A DNA stretch of 34,720 nucleotides, taken from assembly GCA_026983875.1 (NCBI GenBank), contig JALSTG010000175.1, positions 1 through 34,720 of the forward strand, written 5' to 3'. Source of the stretch: Campylobacteraceae bacterium (lineage in GTDB: Bacteria > Campylobacterota > Campylobacteria > Campylobacterales > Sulfurovaceae). Position 1 is the stretch's first letter; every line of letters starts with the position of its first letter. The translations under genes and the position numbers were made by a program. This document shows positions 18,602 to 27,730 of this stretch, piece after piece. Below the pieces are notes generated by a model that did not search any database, had not been told where the DNA came from, and worked only from the letters and a program-made list of their open reading frames with translations.

Positions 18602-19578
18602 CAGATGATTCCTATGTCTTTTCGGTTGAAACACAGAGGGGTCTTTGCCCCCTCTCGCAGAGCGGTGGAGGCCATCAGTGCCTTGGGAACCTTGGCGAAG
18701 AAGCGGTGCGTTCCGACGCTAGCGAAGATTTTGTAGTGGTCGGTGATCCCCATGATCCGCTCGACGGTGCAGTCGAATCGGTAGTCGCCCTCGCGGCATC
18801 GGCCGTCGAATCGGATCTTGTTGGGATCGATGGTGAAGTATCGCTGTTCCTGATCGAAGCCCAGGAGGGAGGCGGGGAAGAGGTTTTTAAATCCCAAAAA
18901 CTTCGCCACTTCGATGCTGGTGGGTTTGTGGAGCACCTCTTCGGCCCGGCCGGTCTGGAGGATCTTGCCGTCGAGGATCACGGCGATATGATCGGCCAGA
19001 TAGGAAGCTTCCCGAAAGTTGTGGGTCACATGCAAAACCGTCGTGTCGTAGCGGGAGGTGATCTCTTTGAGGGAGGCCATGATGGCATTGCGGAAGGTGG
19101 GATCGATGGCGCTGAGCGGCTCGTCGAGCAGCAGCATTTTGGGCCGCGAAAAGATCGCTCTGGCCAGAGCGACGCGCTGTTTTTCGCCTCCGCTGAGATG
19201 GCGGATATTGCGATCAAGAAGCGAGGACAAGCCCAAAAAATCCACCAGGTCCTCAAAGAGCTTCTCGGCCTCGACGATCGGTTTGTAGCGTTCGGCGAAG
19301 CGGATATTGCCCCGGACATCGAAATTGGGGAAAAGGGCAAAATCCTGATAGACGAAGCCGAAATCGCGCCGTTCTGGCGGTAGGCGGGTGATCTCTCGGT
19401 CTTCCCAGTAGAGTCGCCCTTCGATAGGCTGGATACCGGCGATCGACTCGAGCAGCATCGTCTTGCCGCTGCCGCTGCGTCCGAGCAGGACGAAGTAGTC
19501 GTGCGTCGGCACGGTAAAGTCGAGGCGTTGGAGCATGAACTCCCCCCGCCGCAAAAAGAGCTTTTCCGCCCGCAGCAT
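18601..19578 (-). CDS. wtpC: Tungstate/molybdate ABC transporter ATP-binding protein (WtpC-like)
   Basis: LLGRSGSGKTMLLESIAGIQP, LSGGEKQRVALARAIFSRPKMLLLDEPLSAIDP; start MLRAEKLFLRRGEF at 19578. Confidence 0.82.
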   Translation of the reverse strand: MLRAEKLFLRRGEFMLQRLDFTVPTHDYFVLLGRSGSGKTMLLESIAGIQPIEGRLYWEDREITRLPPERRDFGFVYQDFALFPNFDVRGNIRFAERYKPIVEAEKLFEDLVDFLGLSSLLDRNIRHLSGGEKQRVALARAIFSRPKMLLLDEPLSAIDPTFRNAIMASLKEITSRYDTTVLHVTHNFREASYLADHIAVILDGKILQTGRAEEVLHKPTSIEVAKFLGFKNLFPASLLGFDQEQRYFTIDPNKIRFDGRCREGDYRFDCTVERIMGITDHYKIFASVGTHRFFAKVPKALMASTALREGAKTPLCFNRKDIGII

Positions 19579-20540
19579 CAGCGCTCCAGGATCGAGGTGT
19601 CGCCGGTGACGACGGGCGGGTCGATCACCCCCTGGCCGCTTGAACGCATGATCTCCTGCCCTTCGGGCGAGAGGACGAAGTTGACGAAAGCAGCGGCGCC
19701 TTCGAGATTGGGCGGAAGTTTTTTTGCATCGTTTTGGACGACGGTGATGCCGTAGATCATGGGCGCGCCCTCTTTGACGATCCACTCTCCGGGTTTTTTC
19801 CCCGTAACTTCGAATCGTACCTGCCGATAGTAATCGGCATATTTTTGCGCTTTGAGGCTGATTTTTGGAGAGAGTTCGATGAACTTGAGCCCACGTTGGC
19901 GTGCGACCGACTTGTAGATAAAGAGGTAGTCGTAGGCTCCTGCCCCAAGGAGACCGAGCAGATCGGTCTCCTTGGGGCGGACGATGACTTTGGTTTTGTT
20001 CTCTTTGCCGTTTTCGTATCGTTTGCCATAGCCGAAAAGCTTGTCGAAAAAGCCCGGAATCCCATAGTAGCGTTCTGCCAGTTGGGTCACCAGCATCGAG
20101 CGGTAGCCGCAGGGATCGAGGTTGGGGTTGGAGTGGCCGACCTTGACCCCTTTGCGCAGAAGAATCTTCGGCCAGTTGGAGGCGTTGATCTCGTTGGCGT
20201 ATTTTGAATGGGGAGTGTAGGCGATGGCCATTTCGTTGGTGGCGAAGCTGGCGGTGAATTTGGCGTAGTCGGGCCGAAGGAGATCGTCGATGACCTTGTA
20301 ATCCGCACTGGCCATCACATCGGCTCTTTTTCCGACATCGGTGATCTTGCGGGCACAGGCCCTACTGCCGGCCGCTTCGCGTACCAGATCGTATCGGGGA
20401 TATTTGGCTTCGAAGGCCTTCTCCATTTTGGAAAAAGGGACGGAAAGGCTGCCGGCGTGAAAGACGACGACCTTTTCGGGGCCTCCAGCGTGGAGGGAAA
20501 AGAAGATCAAAGCTCCAGCGGCGACGAGTTTGCCTATCAT
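19578..20540 (-). CDS. wtpA: Tungstate/molybdate-binding periplasmic protein (WtpA-like)
   Basis: VVVFHAGSLSVPFSKMEKAFEAKYPRYDLVREAAGSRACARKITDVGKRADVMASADYKVIDDLL, typical of the WtpA family. Confidence 0.83.
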   Translation of the reverse strand: MIGKLVAAGALIFFSLHAGGPEKVVVFHAGSLSVPFSKMEKAFEAKYPRYDLVREAAGSRACARKITDVGKRADVMASADYKVIDDLLRPDYAKFTASFATNEMAIAYTPHSKYANEINASNWPKILLRKGVKVGHSNPNLDPCGYRSMLVTQLAERYYGIPGFFDKLFGYGKRYENGKENKTKVIVRPKETDLLGLLGAGAYDYLFIYKSVARQRGLKFIELSPKISLKAQKYADYYRQVRFEVTGKKPGEWIVKEGAPMIYGITVVQNDAKKLPPNLEGAAAFVNFVLSPEGQEIMRSSGQGVIDPPVVTGDTSILER

Positions 20541-21325
20541 GAGTCTTCCTCCTTACTCTGAGGGTTTGTGGATGGATCCTGTTTCTGGGAGCTTTTGCCG
20601 GATCCTTTTCTCTTTTTCAAAAAAAGTTCTTTGAAGCGTTCGTTGGCAAAGGCTTCGATTTCGTTCTGGAGCTGTCGGTAGTTTTGGATGTACTCCCGAG
20701 CCTTGGGGGTGAGCTTCGTACCGCTCTCCTCCCCACGGCCCGGTCGGGTTTCCACCAGGATGTCGTCGAGGTTCCTTTGGAGGATTTTGATATGGCTCCA
20801 TGCCTTTTTGTAGCTCATCCCCAGGGCTTCGGCAGCTCTGGCGATGGAGCCGTGCCGCTCGATTTGCTCCAGGATTTCGGTCTTACCCATGCCGAAGAGC
20901 AGTTCGTGTTTCTGGTTTTCGATCCAGGTTTTGGTGCGGACGAAGAGGCGGGTGCGCTTCTTTTCGGTGAAGCATCCCAGCTCGCAATAGATCACGTCGA
21001 GCCCGCCCTCCTTGATGGCGGTGCGCACCGCTTTGAGGTTGCTCTTTTTGGCCAGTTCTCGGGCCTCTTTGCACAAGACGCGTCCCTGATCGTCGGCAAG
21101 CGGCTGAAGATCTTCGAGGACCTCGGGTCGGAATGTCCCCATCGGCTGACGGCCGAACTGCCCCAGATCGCAGGCGCTGATGCGAACCTCCAGCTCATGG
21201 GCTCTCTGGCCGACCTCTTTGGGACTACGGCGTAGTTTGTGGGCGATTTTGAAGGCATTGGCGCAGCTGAGTTTTCCGTCGTCTCCGCGATAGCGTTCGA
21301 TTAGCTCATCCAGGGTTTGGGACAT
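20537..21325 (-). CDS. ModE-like regulator: extra ~110-aa N-terminal domain plus ModE-type HTH; no obvious TOBE/Mop domains
   Basis: C-terminal half GMGKTEILEQIERHGSIARAAEALGMSYKKAWSHIKILQRNLDDILVETRPGRGEESGTKLTPKAREYI is ModE-HTH-like; N-term SCANAFKIAHKLRRSPKEVGQRAHELEVRISACDLGQFG. Confidence 0.8.
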   Translation of the reverse strand: MSQTLDELIERYRGDDGKLSCANAFKIAHKLRRSPKEVGQRAHELEVRISACDLGQFGRQPMGTFRPEVLEDLQPLADDQGRVLCKEARELAKKSNLKAVRTAIKEGGLDVIYCELGCFTEKKRTRLFVRTKTWIENQKHELLFGMGKTEILEQIERHGSIARAAEALGMSYKKAWSHIKILQRNLDDILVETRPGRGEESGTKLTPKAREYIQNYRQLQNEIEAFANERFKELFLKKRKGSGKSSQKQDPSTNPQSKEEDS

Positions 21326-22100
21326 CGATTCTCCTTTCGTTGGCGTAGATGTTCATGCGGCCTTGCCGGACGAATCCGATAAGGGTCAGGCCGAATTTTC
21401 GGGCGATCTGAACCCCCAGACAGGTGCTGGCGGTGCGGGAGGCGAGAATAGGGATCGAGTGCATCACCGCCTTGGCGACCATCTCGGAGCTGAGCCGGCC
21501 ACTGACCATCAGGAAGGATCCTTCGAGGTTTTTCCCCTCCAGGTGGGCTTTGCCGATGGCTTTGTCGATGGTGTTGTGTTGGGCGATATCCTCGCCCAAA
21601 GTGAAGCTGCCGTCTTGGAGGAAGAGTTTGGCGGTATGGACGCAACCGGTCTGCTCGTAGAGGGGACATTCGGTGTAGAAGCGCTCCATCTCGGTGCTCA
21701 GCAGCGAAGCGGGGATGCGCGTTGCGTCCCTCATCACCTTCGCTTCGATGGCGTCGGGGTCGATGTTGGCGGTGCTGCTGCGGCCGCAACCGCTGATGAC
21801 GACGCCCTCGCTGTCGAGACGATGCAGACGTGCATCGTCGATCCGGGCGTTGATCACGATCCGGGTCCCCTCCTTCTCCAATCGGAGACTCTCCACATCG
21901 TCGTAGTTGCCGATGATTCCCTCGCTCATCAAATAGCCCAGTGCCAGGGCTTCCTGGTCTACCGGCGTCGCCATCACGGCGCCGGCACGCCGGCCGTTGA
22001 CGATCAGATCCAGCCGGACTTCGCGTACGAGGGTATCGGCGGTGGGGCGTTTTTTCCCGTCGACGATCTTGACAATCTCCGTTTGGTATAGCGCGTCCAT
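21306..22100 (-). CDS. fdhD: Formate dehydrogenase sulfurtransferase/accessory protein FdhD
   Basis: LIVNGRRAGAVMATPVDQEALALGYLMSEGII, ISGCGRSSTANID, TGCVHTAKLFLQDGSFTLGEDIAQHNTIDKAIG, SGRLSSEMVAKA. Confidence 0.92.
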   Translation of the reverse strand: MDALYQTEIVKIVDGKKRPTADTLVREVRLDLIVNGRRAGAVMATPVDQEALALGYLMSEGIIGNYDDVESLRLEKEGTRIVINARIDDARLHRLDSEGVVISGCGRSSTANIDPDAIEAKVMRDATRIPASLLSTEMERFYTECPLYEQTGCVHTAKLFLQDGSFTLGEDIAQHNTIDKAIGKAHLEGKNLEGSFLMVSGRLSSEMVAKAVMHSIPILASRTASTCLGVQIARKFGLTLIGFVRQGRMNIYANERRIDVPNPG

Positions 22101-22114
22101 CCGTTCTCCTTTTT

Positions 22115-22135
22115 AATATGCCGATTTTGCATATT
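22115..22135. promoter_or_regulatory. Inverted repeat AATATGC-cgatttt-GCATATT upstream of fdhD
   Basis: Perfect 7-bp arms, 7-nt spacer, immediately upstream of the fdhD RBS. Confidence 0.5.
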
Positions 22136-22144
22136 TCAGTCTAT

Positions 22145-22177
22145 TGAAAAAACCTCTCCCCGAAAGTGGGGGAGGTT
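22145..22177 (-). terminator. Rho-independent terminator of the fdh operon
   Basis: Minus strand AACCTCCCCCACTTTCGGGGAGAGGTTTTTT; overlaps the fdhC stop codon. Confidence 0.8.
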
Positions 22178-23156
22178 ATCGTTCGTAACCTTCGATCTCC
22201 TCCAGGATGTCGGGAGCGAGCTGCTCCAAGTACTCCCGGGGAACCTTGCCGGTGATCACGGCGGGCAAGTAGCCCTGCACCGAGACGAAATAGGTATAAA
22301 CCGTCTCAAAAAGGAAGAACGAGATGATCGCGCTTCCCATAAAGTGCATGAAGAGCATCAGCCGCTTGAACTGAATGATCTGGGCATGCGTCTTGGGATC
22401 CGGGTAGAGATACCAGAGCAAAAAGCCGCTGACGATCAGGATGAACCCAAAGGCGACGAAGGCCAGGTAGTTGATCCGTTTCATCGGCGTGTAGCGGCCT
22501 TTGAGAAAGATCTTCCCAAAGAGCCGCGAACTGGGCCGGACGAAGAACTTGAGATCCTTGAAGGCGATGATCGTCACGATCAGCCAAATCGGGATCCATG
22601 CCAAGCCCACCAATTCGTGAGTCATCCGCATATAGCGCGGGATCAAACCGCCTCCGGTCCAGTTGCCGAAGGTGATCGAAAATCCCGTGACAAAGAGATA
22701 AAGCACCAGCAGAATATTGAGCAGGATGACGAAACGCTGAAAGAGCGAATAGACCTGCACCTTGTCTTCAGGATGGGTGACGGTCGCCTTTTTGCGCCCT
22801 CCTTGAAGGATGAAGGCGATGAGAAAGGCGGTGAATTCCACCGCGAAGACATAGGGCAAAATCTCCTGCCGTTCGCGAAATGCCCGGATTACCTCCGGAG
22901 CGATGGCGTCGTATCGGGGGCCGAAGAGTCCGACCTCCATCTGCTGGTAGTGGGTCAGGGAATCGAACGGGACGAGCTGACCCGTGAAATTGCCGTGGAG
23001 CATCTGCAGGAAATACCGGTAGACATACTGAATATCAGCGATAGTTGCCAGCCAGAAGTACCAATAAGTCAGCAGTGCAAAGCCGAGAAGAACAAGGATA
23101 TAGGCCTTGTTCCGGCTCCAGAAGCCACGGCGGGGGGCGCTTTTACTTGTTGCCAT
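22176..23156 (-). CDS. fdhC: Formate dehydrogenase cytochrome b (gamma) subunit
   Basis: Multi-TM protein (FVILLNILLVLYLFVTGFSITFG, MRMTHELVGLAWIPIWLIVTIIAF, LMLFMHFMGSAIISFFLFETVYTYF); gene order. Confidence 0.87.
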   Translation of the reverse strand: MATSKSAPRRGFWSRNKAYILVLLGFALLTYWYFWLATIADIQYVYRYFLQMLHGNFTGQLVPFDSLTHYQQMEVGLFGPRYDAIAPEVIRAFRERQEILPYVFAVEFTAFLIAFILQGGRKKATVTHPEDKVQVYSLFQRFVILLNILLVLYLFVTGFSITFGNWTGGGLIPRYMRMTHELVGLAWIPIWLIVTIIAFKDLKFFVRPSSRLFGKIFLKGRYTPMKRINYLAFVAFGFILIVSGFLLWYLYPDPKTHAQIIQFKRLMLFMHFMGSAIISFFLFETVYTYFVSVQGYLPAVITGKVPREYLEQLAPDILEEIEGYER

Positions 23157-23748
23157 AGGCTATATCCCAGCCGTAGGGGGCCGACTGTACGCCCTTGCCC
23201 CGGGCCATGACCCGTTCGCGGTAGATTTTCGAGACGGACTCTTCGTCTCCGACGAGCAACGCCTTGGTCGAGCACATGGCGGCACAGACCGGCACCTTGC
23301 CTTCGGCGAGGCGATTCTGGCCGTAGAGTTCGCGTTCCTTGGCACTGTTGGTCTCCTCGGGACCGCCGGCGCACATGGTGCATTTGTCCATGACCCCTTT
23401 GGTGCCGAAAGCTCCGTCTTGGGGGAACTGCGGCGCTCCGAAGGGACAGGCGTAGAGGCAATAGCCGCATCCAATGCAGATCTCCTTGTCGTGCAAGACG
23501 ATACCGTCTTCGCGAATATAGAAGCAGTGCACCGGACAGACTTGCTCGCAGGGCGCGTCGGTACAGTGCATGCAGGCGACGGATAGGGAGAACTCTTTGC
23601 CCGGAACGCCGTCGTTGACCGTGACCACCTTTCGACGGCTGATACCGACGGGAAGTTCGTGGGCTTCGTCGCAGGCGACGCTGCAGCCGTTGCATTCGAT
23701 GCAGCGACCTTCGTCACAATAGAATTTCATACGTGCATATGCATTCAT
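23143..23748 (-). CDS. fdhB: Formate dehydrogenase iron-sulfur (beta) subunit
   Basis: MNAYARMKFYCDEGRCIECNGCSVACDEAHELP, CMHCTDAPCEQVCPVHCF, CIGCGYCLYACPFGAPQ, CTMCAGG. Confidence 0.93.
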   Translation of the reverse strand: MNAYARMKFYCDEGRCIECNGCSVACDEAHELPVGISRRKVVTVNDGVPGKEFSLSVACMHCTDAPCEQVCPVHCFYIREDGIVLHDKEICIGCGYCLYACPFGAPQFPQDGAFGTKGVMDKCTMCAGGPEETNSAKERELYGQNRLAEGKVPVCAAMCSTKALLVGDEESVSKIYRERVMARGKGVQSAPYGWDIAYGNK

Positions 23749-23758
23749 CTCGCACCCC

Positions 23759-26617
23759 CTACGCTTTTTCGATGCGGCAGAGGCCGCCTTTGGTTTCGGG
23801 GATCTGGGTGACGATATCGTAGCCGTAGTTGGTGACGGTATTCGCACTCTCTCCCACCGCATAGGGTCGCGTGCCCTCCGGATACTTCGCACTGAGATCT
23901 TCGCCCTGGAAATGTCCGGCGAAGTGCATCGGCAGGAAGATCCGATCGGGACTGACGCTGTAGGTATAGTGTGCCTTGACCTTGATCTTGGCGCCCTCCG
24001 GGGAATGGACCCACATCATCTCTCCGTCCCGGATACCGTGTCGGGCGGCCAAGTCGGGGTTGATGTCGGCGTACATCTCCGGCGAGAGTTTCGCTAGATA
24101 CTTGGAAGACCGGGTTTCGGCGCCGGCGCCGTTCATGTTGACCAGACGGCCGGTGACCAGATTGATGGGGAACTCCTTGGACCAGTCTTTGGCATCCTGG
24201 ATGCTGGCGTACTTGGTATCGACCCGATAGTGGTTGGGCTTGTCGGGATAGGTATGATACTTTTTCACCAGATCCGGACGCGGCGAGTGCAGCGGTTCCC
24301 GATGCAGAGGAATCGGGTCGGGGAAATTCCATACCTTCGCCCGCGCTTTGGCATTGCCGTAAGGGGCGATCCCCGCTTCCATACACTTTTTGGCGATGAT
24401 GCCGCTGGCATCTACTTTCCAGTTTTTGCCGATCTTTTTCTTCTCTTCCGGAGTGAGAGTGATGCCCAGCACCTTTTCGATATTCTCCGCCGTAATCTCC
24501 GGATATCCGCCGTCGACCTTGGAGCCGACGGGGGCCGAATGGGGGCCGGCCAGCAGGTTGACGCCGTCGTGCTCCAGGCCGAAACGGTTCCTGAAGCCCA
24601 TACCGCCCTCCTTGACCGGGCGGTGAATGTCGTAGAGGACGGGGCTGCCCGAGTGGGTCTCGGTCCAGCAGGGCCAGGGCAGGCCGTAATACTCGCCCTT
24701 CATGGGTCCGTATCCGCGGAGGCTTACCTGGTCGAACATATGCCAGTTTTCCTGATGTTTTTTCAGCCGCTCGGCGGTCCATCCCGTCAGACCGATGGTT
24801 TTGATGATCCGGGCGATCTCGTCGGTGGCATCCTCGGGCCATTTGAAACTCTTTTTGACCTGTTTGGGCTGGGCGGTCTCTTCGTCGATACCCATGAGCA
24901 TGCCCCGGGTCAATTCGTCGTAGAAGCCTAGCCGCTTGGCCAGTTCGAACATGATTTCCTGGTCCGGTTTGCTCTCGTAGAGAGGATCCACGACCTTGCT
25001 GCGCCACTGGGCGGAGCGGTTGGTGGCCGTGACCGAACCGCTGGTTTCGAATTGAGTCGCCGCCGGGAGTAGGAAAATATTGTCCTTCTTGTCGGTCAAG
25101 ACCGCCGCTTCGTTGACGAAGGGGTCGGCCAAGACGATCAGTTCCAGATTGTCCAGGGCCTCTTTGACCTTGGCCTGCTGGGCGATGGAGGTGATTCCGT
25201 TGCCCATGACGACCAGGGCCTTGATATTGGTCCCGGCGTTATGGATATTGTCTTCACCGGGTTTCCCGGCCAGAACGCCGGCATACCAGCGCGCCAGGGT
25301 GAAGCCCTTGGCGTTCATCCATTTCTTATCTTTGAAACGACCTTTGAGCCATTCGTAATCCACGCCCCACTGTTTGGCGAAATATTTCCATGCTCCGTCG
25401 CTCAGGCCGTAATAGCCCGGCAAAGTGTGGGAGAGGCAGCACATATCGGTGGCCCCCTGCACGTTGTCGTGACCGCGAAGGATGTTGCACCCGCCGCCCT
25501 CTTCGCCCATGTTGCCCAGCGCCAACTGCAGGATCGGTGCCATCCGGGTGTTGGAGGAACCGATCGAGTGCTGGGTCAGGCCCATGGCCCAAATCAGCGT
25601 ACCGGGGCGAGAGGAAGCGTAGAGCCGGGTGACCTGGATCAACTGGGACGCCGGGACACCGGTGACCTCTTCGACCTTTTCCGGCGTCCACTTCTTCGCC
25701 TCCTGCATGACATCATCCATGCCGTAGACGCGGTCTTTGATAAAGTTTTCATCCTGCCAGCCGTGCTTGAAAATCAGGTGCAGCATGCCGTACATGAAGG
25801 GAATGTCGGTTCCCGGACGGATACGCACATAATGGTCGGCTTTGGCGGCCGTACGCGTAAAGCGCGGATCGACGACGATGATCTTCGCGTTGTTGCGCTC
25901 CTTGGCTTTGAGAAAATGTTGGAAGCCTACCGGATGATTTACGGCCGGATTGGCTCCGAAAATGATGATCGCTTTTGCATTCTGAATGTCTCCCAGATGG
26001 TTGGTCATAGCGCCATAACCCCATGTATTCGCCACACCGGCGACTGTTGCGCTATGTCAGATCCGGGCCTGATGGTCGATATTGTTGGTCCCGTACATCG
26101 CGGCGAATTTTCGGAAATAGTAGGATTGTTCCGTTCCGAATTTCGCCGAACCGAGAAAGATAGTTGAATCGGGACCGCTCGTCTTTCTCAGATCCGCCAG
26201 TTTCTTGGAGATTCGGTCCAGGGCGTCATCCCAACTGATGCGCTTCCATTTTCCGTTCTCCTTGACCATCGGATGCTTGAGGCGGACTTCGCTGCGGACC
26301 AGATCGATCATATCGGCACCCTTACAGCAATGTCCTCCAAGACTGACGGGGTGATCCTGTGCCACTTCCTGTCGAACCCATACTCCCTTCTGCACTTCTG
26401 CTATTACACCGCATCCTACGGAGCAGGAGGTACAGATGGTTTTGATCTTTTTCGATCCGGGGAACGGGTCTTTGATCTCCTCTTCCGTGGCCGCTCTCGT
26501 TACTCCTGCCGATGCGAATGCGCCGGTCGCTCCAAATGCTCCCGCCAATCCTGCCATCTTGAGAAACGATCGTCGGCCCACTCTGCTCTTGAGAGCCTGA
26601 TCATGTTTCTGTTTCAT
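23759..26617 (-). CDS. fdhA: Formate dehydrogenase catalytic subunit, selenocysteine-containing (UGA at 26057-26059 read through), Tat leader
   Basis: The two listed ORFs (26057..26770 and 23759..26035) are one frame separated by TGA: [33 protein letters not shown], matching the Sec context of FdnG/FdhA; start MKQKHDQALKSRVGRRSFLKMAGLAG at 26617 with RBS. Confidence 0.95.
26006..26056 (-). promoter_or_regulatory. bSECIS-like hairpin in fdhA just 3' of the UGA
   Basis: mRNA UGA-CAUAGCGCAACAG-UCGCC-GGUGU-GGCGA: 5-bp stem, 5-nt loop starting GG, loop 18 nt after UGA; outer arms CAUAGCGC/GCGCUAUG also fully complementary. Confidence 0.75.
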
Positions 26618-26651
26618 TCGATCTCTCCTTTGAGATAGATAAACCCAGCCC

Positions 26652-26858
26652 CTACAGGGCGTTTTTGTAATACTCTTCCCATGCCGCGGTTTTTCGATAG
26701 AGGATCTCTTTTTTCCGAGAGTGCCCCACCACGACGCCGTTGGAATCGGGTTCGGTTTTCTGCTTTTCACTCGCCAATGCGGCGACCGTTCCGGCCGAAG
26801 CCGCTACGGCGCCTGCGCCGGCCAGTTTTTTGAGAAAACCGCGTCGCTCTTTTTTCAT
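26652..26858 (-). CDS. Small Tat-signal protein of formate dehydrogenase operons
   Basis: MKKERRGFLKKLAGAGAVAASAGTVAALASEKQKTEPDSNGVVVGHSRKKEILYRKTAAWEEYYKNAL; RBS ggagggcgg upstream. Confidence 0.82.
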   Translation of the reverse strand: MKKERRGFLKKLAGAGAVAASAGTVAALASEKQKTEPDSNGVVVGHSRKKEILYRKTAAWEEYYKNAL

Positions 26859-26953
26859 ACCGCCCTCCTTTCCTTGGATTTGCCTATCTTCGGGGATAGG
26901 TCGGGAGAACGAAGCGGGAGGCTTGGTCGCTTCGCTCCCCCGACCCATCGGGA

Positions 26954-27730
26954 TCAGACCTCTTCGATGCCGCTTTCGGGCGCGGCGTCTTCGAGGGAAC
27001 AGCTCTGCACCAGAGAGTCCGCCACTTTCTTCAGGCGGTTCGATTCCCGACGCTTCGCCTCCAGATCCGCCGTAAATTCACATCCGGCCCCCTCTTGTTC
27101 AACGGGGAGTTCCCTGGGACGGGGTCTGGGCACCTGGAAATAGATCCGTTCAAATTCCAAAAATGCGTATGCCACCACCGCCAGAGATGCGTAGGCGTTG
27201 GCTCGGTCGTGCTCGTAGAGGTTGGGCAGGAAGTCTTCGAGGAAAGGGTTGATCACCTCGGCAAACAGACAGTGGGCTATATTTTGCGAGCTCTCCTCTC
27301 CCGCCATCTCCATCTCGATAAGTTCGTGCATGAAGGTCATCAAAAACCCCGCGCTGTCTTCGGGTTCTTTGTAGCGTTTTTCATCGCGGCGGATGCGGGT
27401 TTTCGCCAGAAAGTTCCGGACCTCGAGGAGTCGCCGTCCGCTTTCGACCCCTTCGTGGTAAAAGGAGGCGGTGGTGCGTATGACCGGGCGTTCGGGGTTG
27501 TGAAAGATCTCGTCATACTCTTCCACCAGTCCGGCGTAACCGTGGGCGTCTATGAACTCCCGAATCTCTTTGAGAGCTTCGCCCGAATTGGTGTCCAGGG
27601 GATTGGCGATCATCGCATCAAGCGCCTCCCGGACTCCGTCGTAGCGATCCGTAGCCGTCGTGAAGACCAGCATTTTGCTGAGAAATCCGTAGTAGAGGGA
27701 TCGTGCGGGGTTGACCGATTCTTTGTTCAT
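26954..27730 (-). CDS. TorD/DmsD-family chaperone for FdhA
   Basis: LYYGFLSKMLVF..., EYDEIFHNPERPVIRTTASFYHEGVESGRRLLEVRNFL, DSAGFLMTFMHELIEMEM. Confidence 0.82.
   Translation of the reverse strand: MNKESVNPARSLYYGFLSKMLVFTTATDRYDGVREALDAMIANPLDTNSGEALKEIREFIDAHGYAGLVEEYDEIFHNPERPVIRTTASFYHEGVESGRRLLEVRNFLAKTRIRRDEKRYKEPEDSAGFLMTFMHELIEMEMAGEESSQNIAHCLFAEVINPFLEDFLPNLYEHDRANAYASLAVVAYAFLEFERIYFQVPRPRPRELPVEQEGAGCEFTADLEAKRRESNRLKKVADSLVQSCSLEDAAPESGIEEV

Noticed and set aside
23745-25007. 420-aa alternative-frame ORF inside fdhA (also 24230..24931 +)
   Set aside because: Overlaps strongly supported FdhA; Arg/Gly-rich frame-shadow composition.
26035-26060. Apparent split of fdhA into two ORFs (frameshift/pseudogene)
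   Set aside because: Same frame on both sides of a single TGA in the conserved Sec context with a hairpin downstream and Sec machinery nearby; best explained by Sec readthrough.
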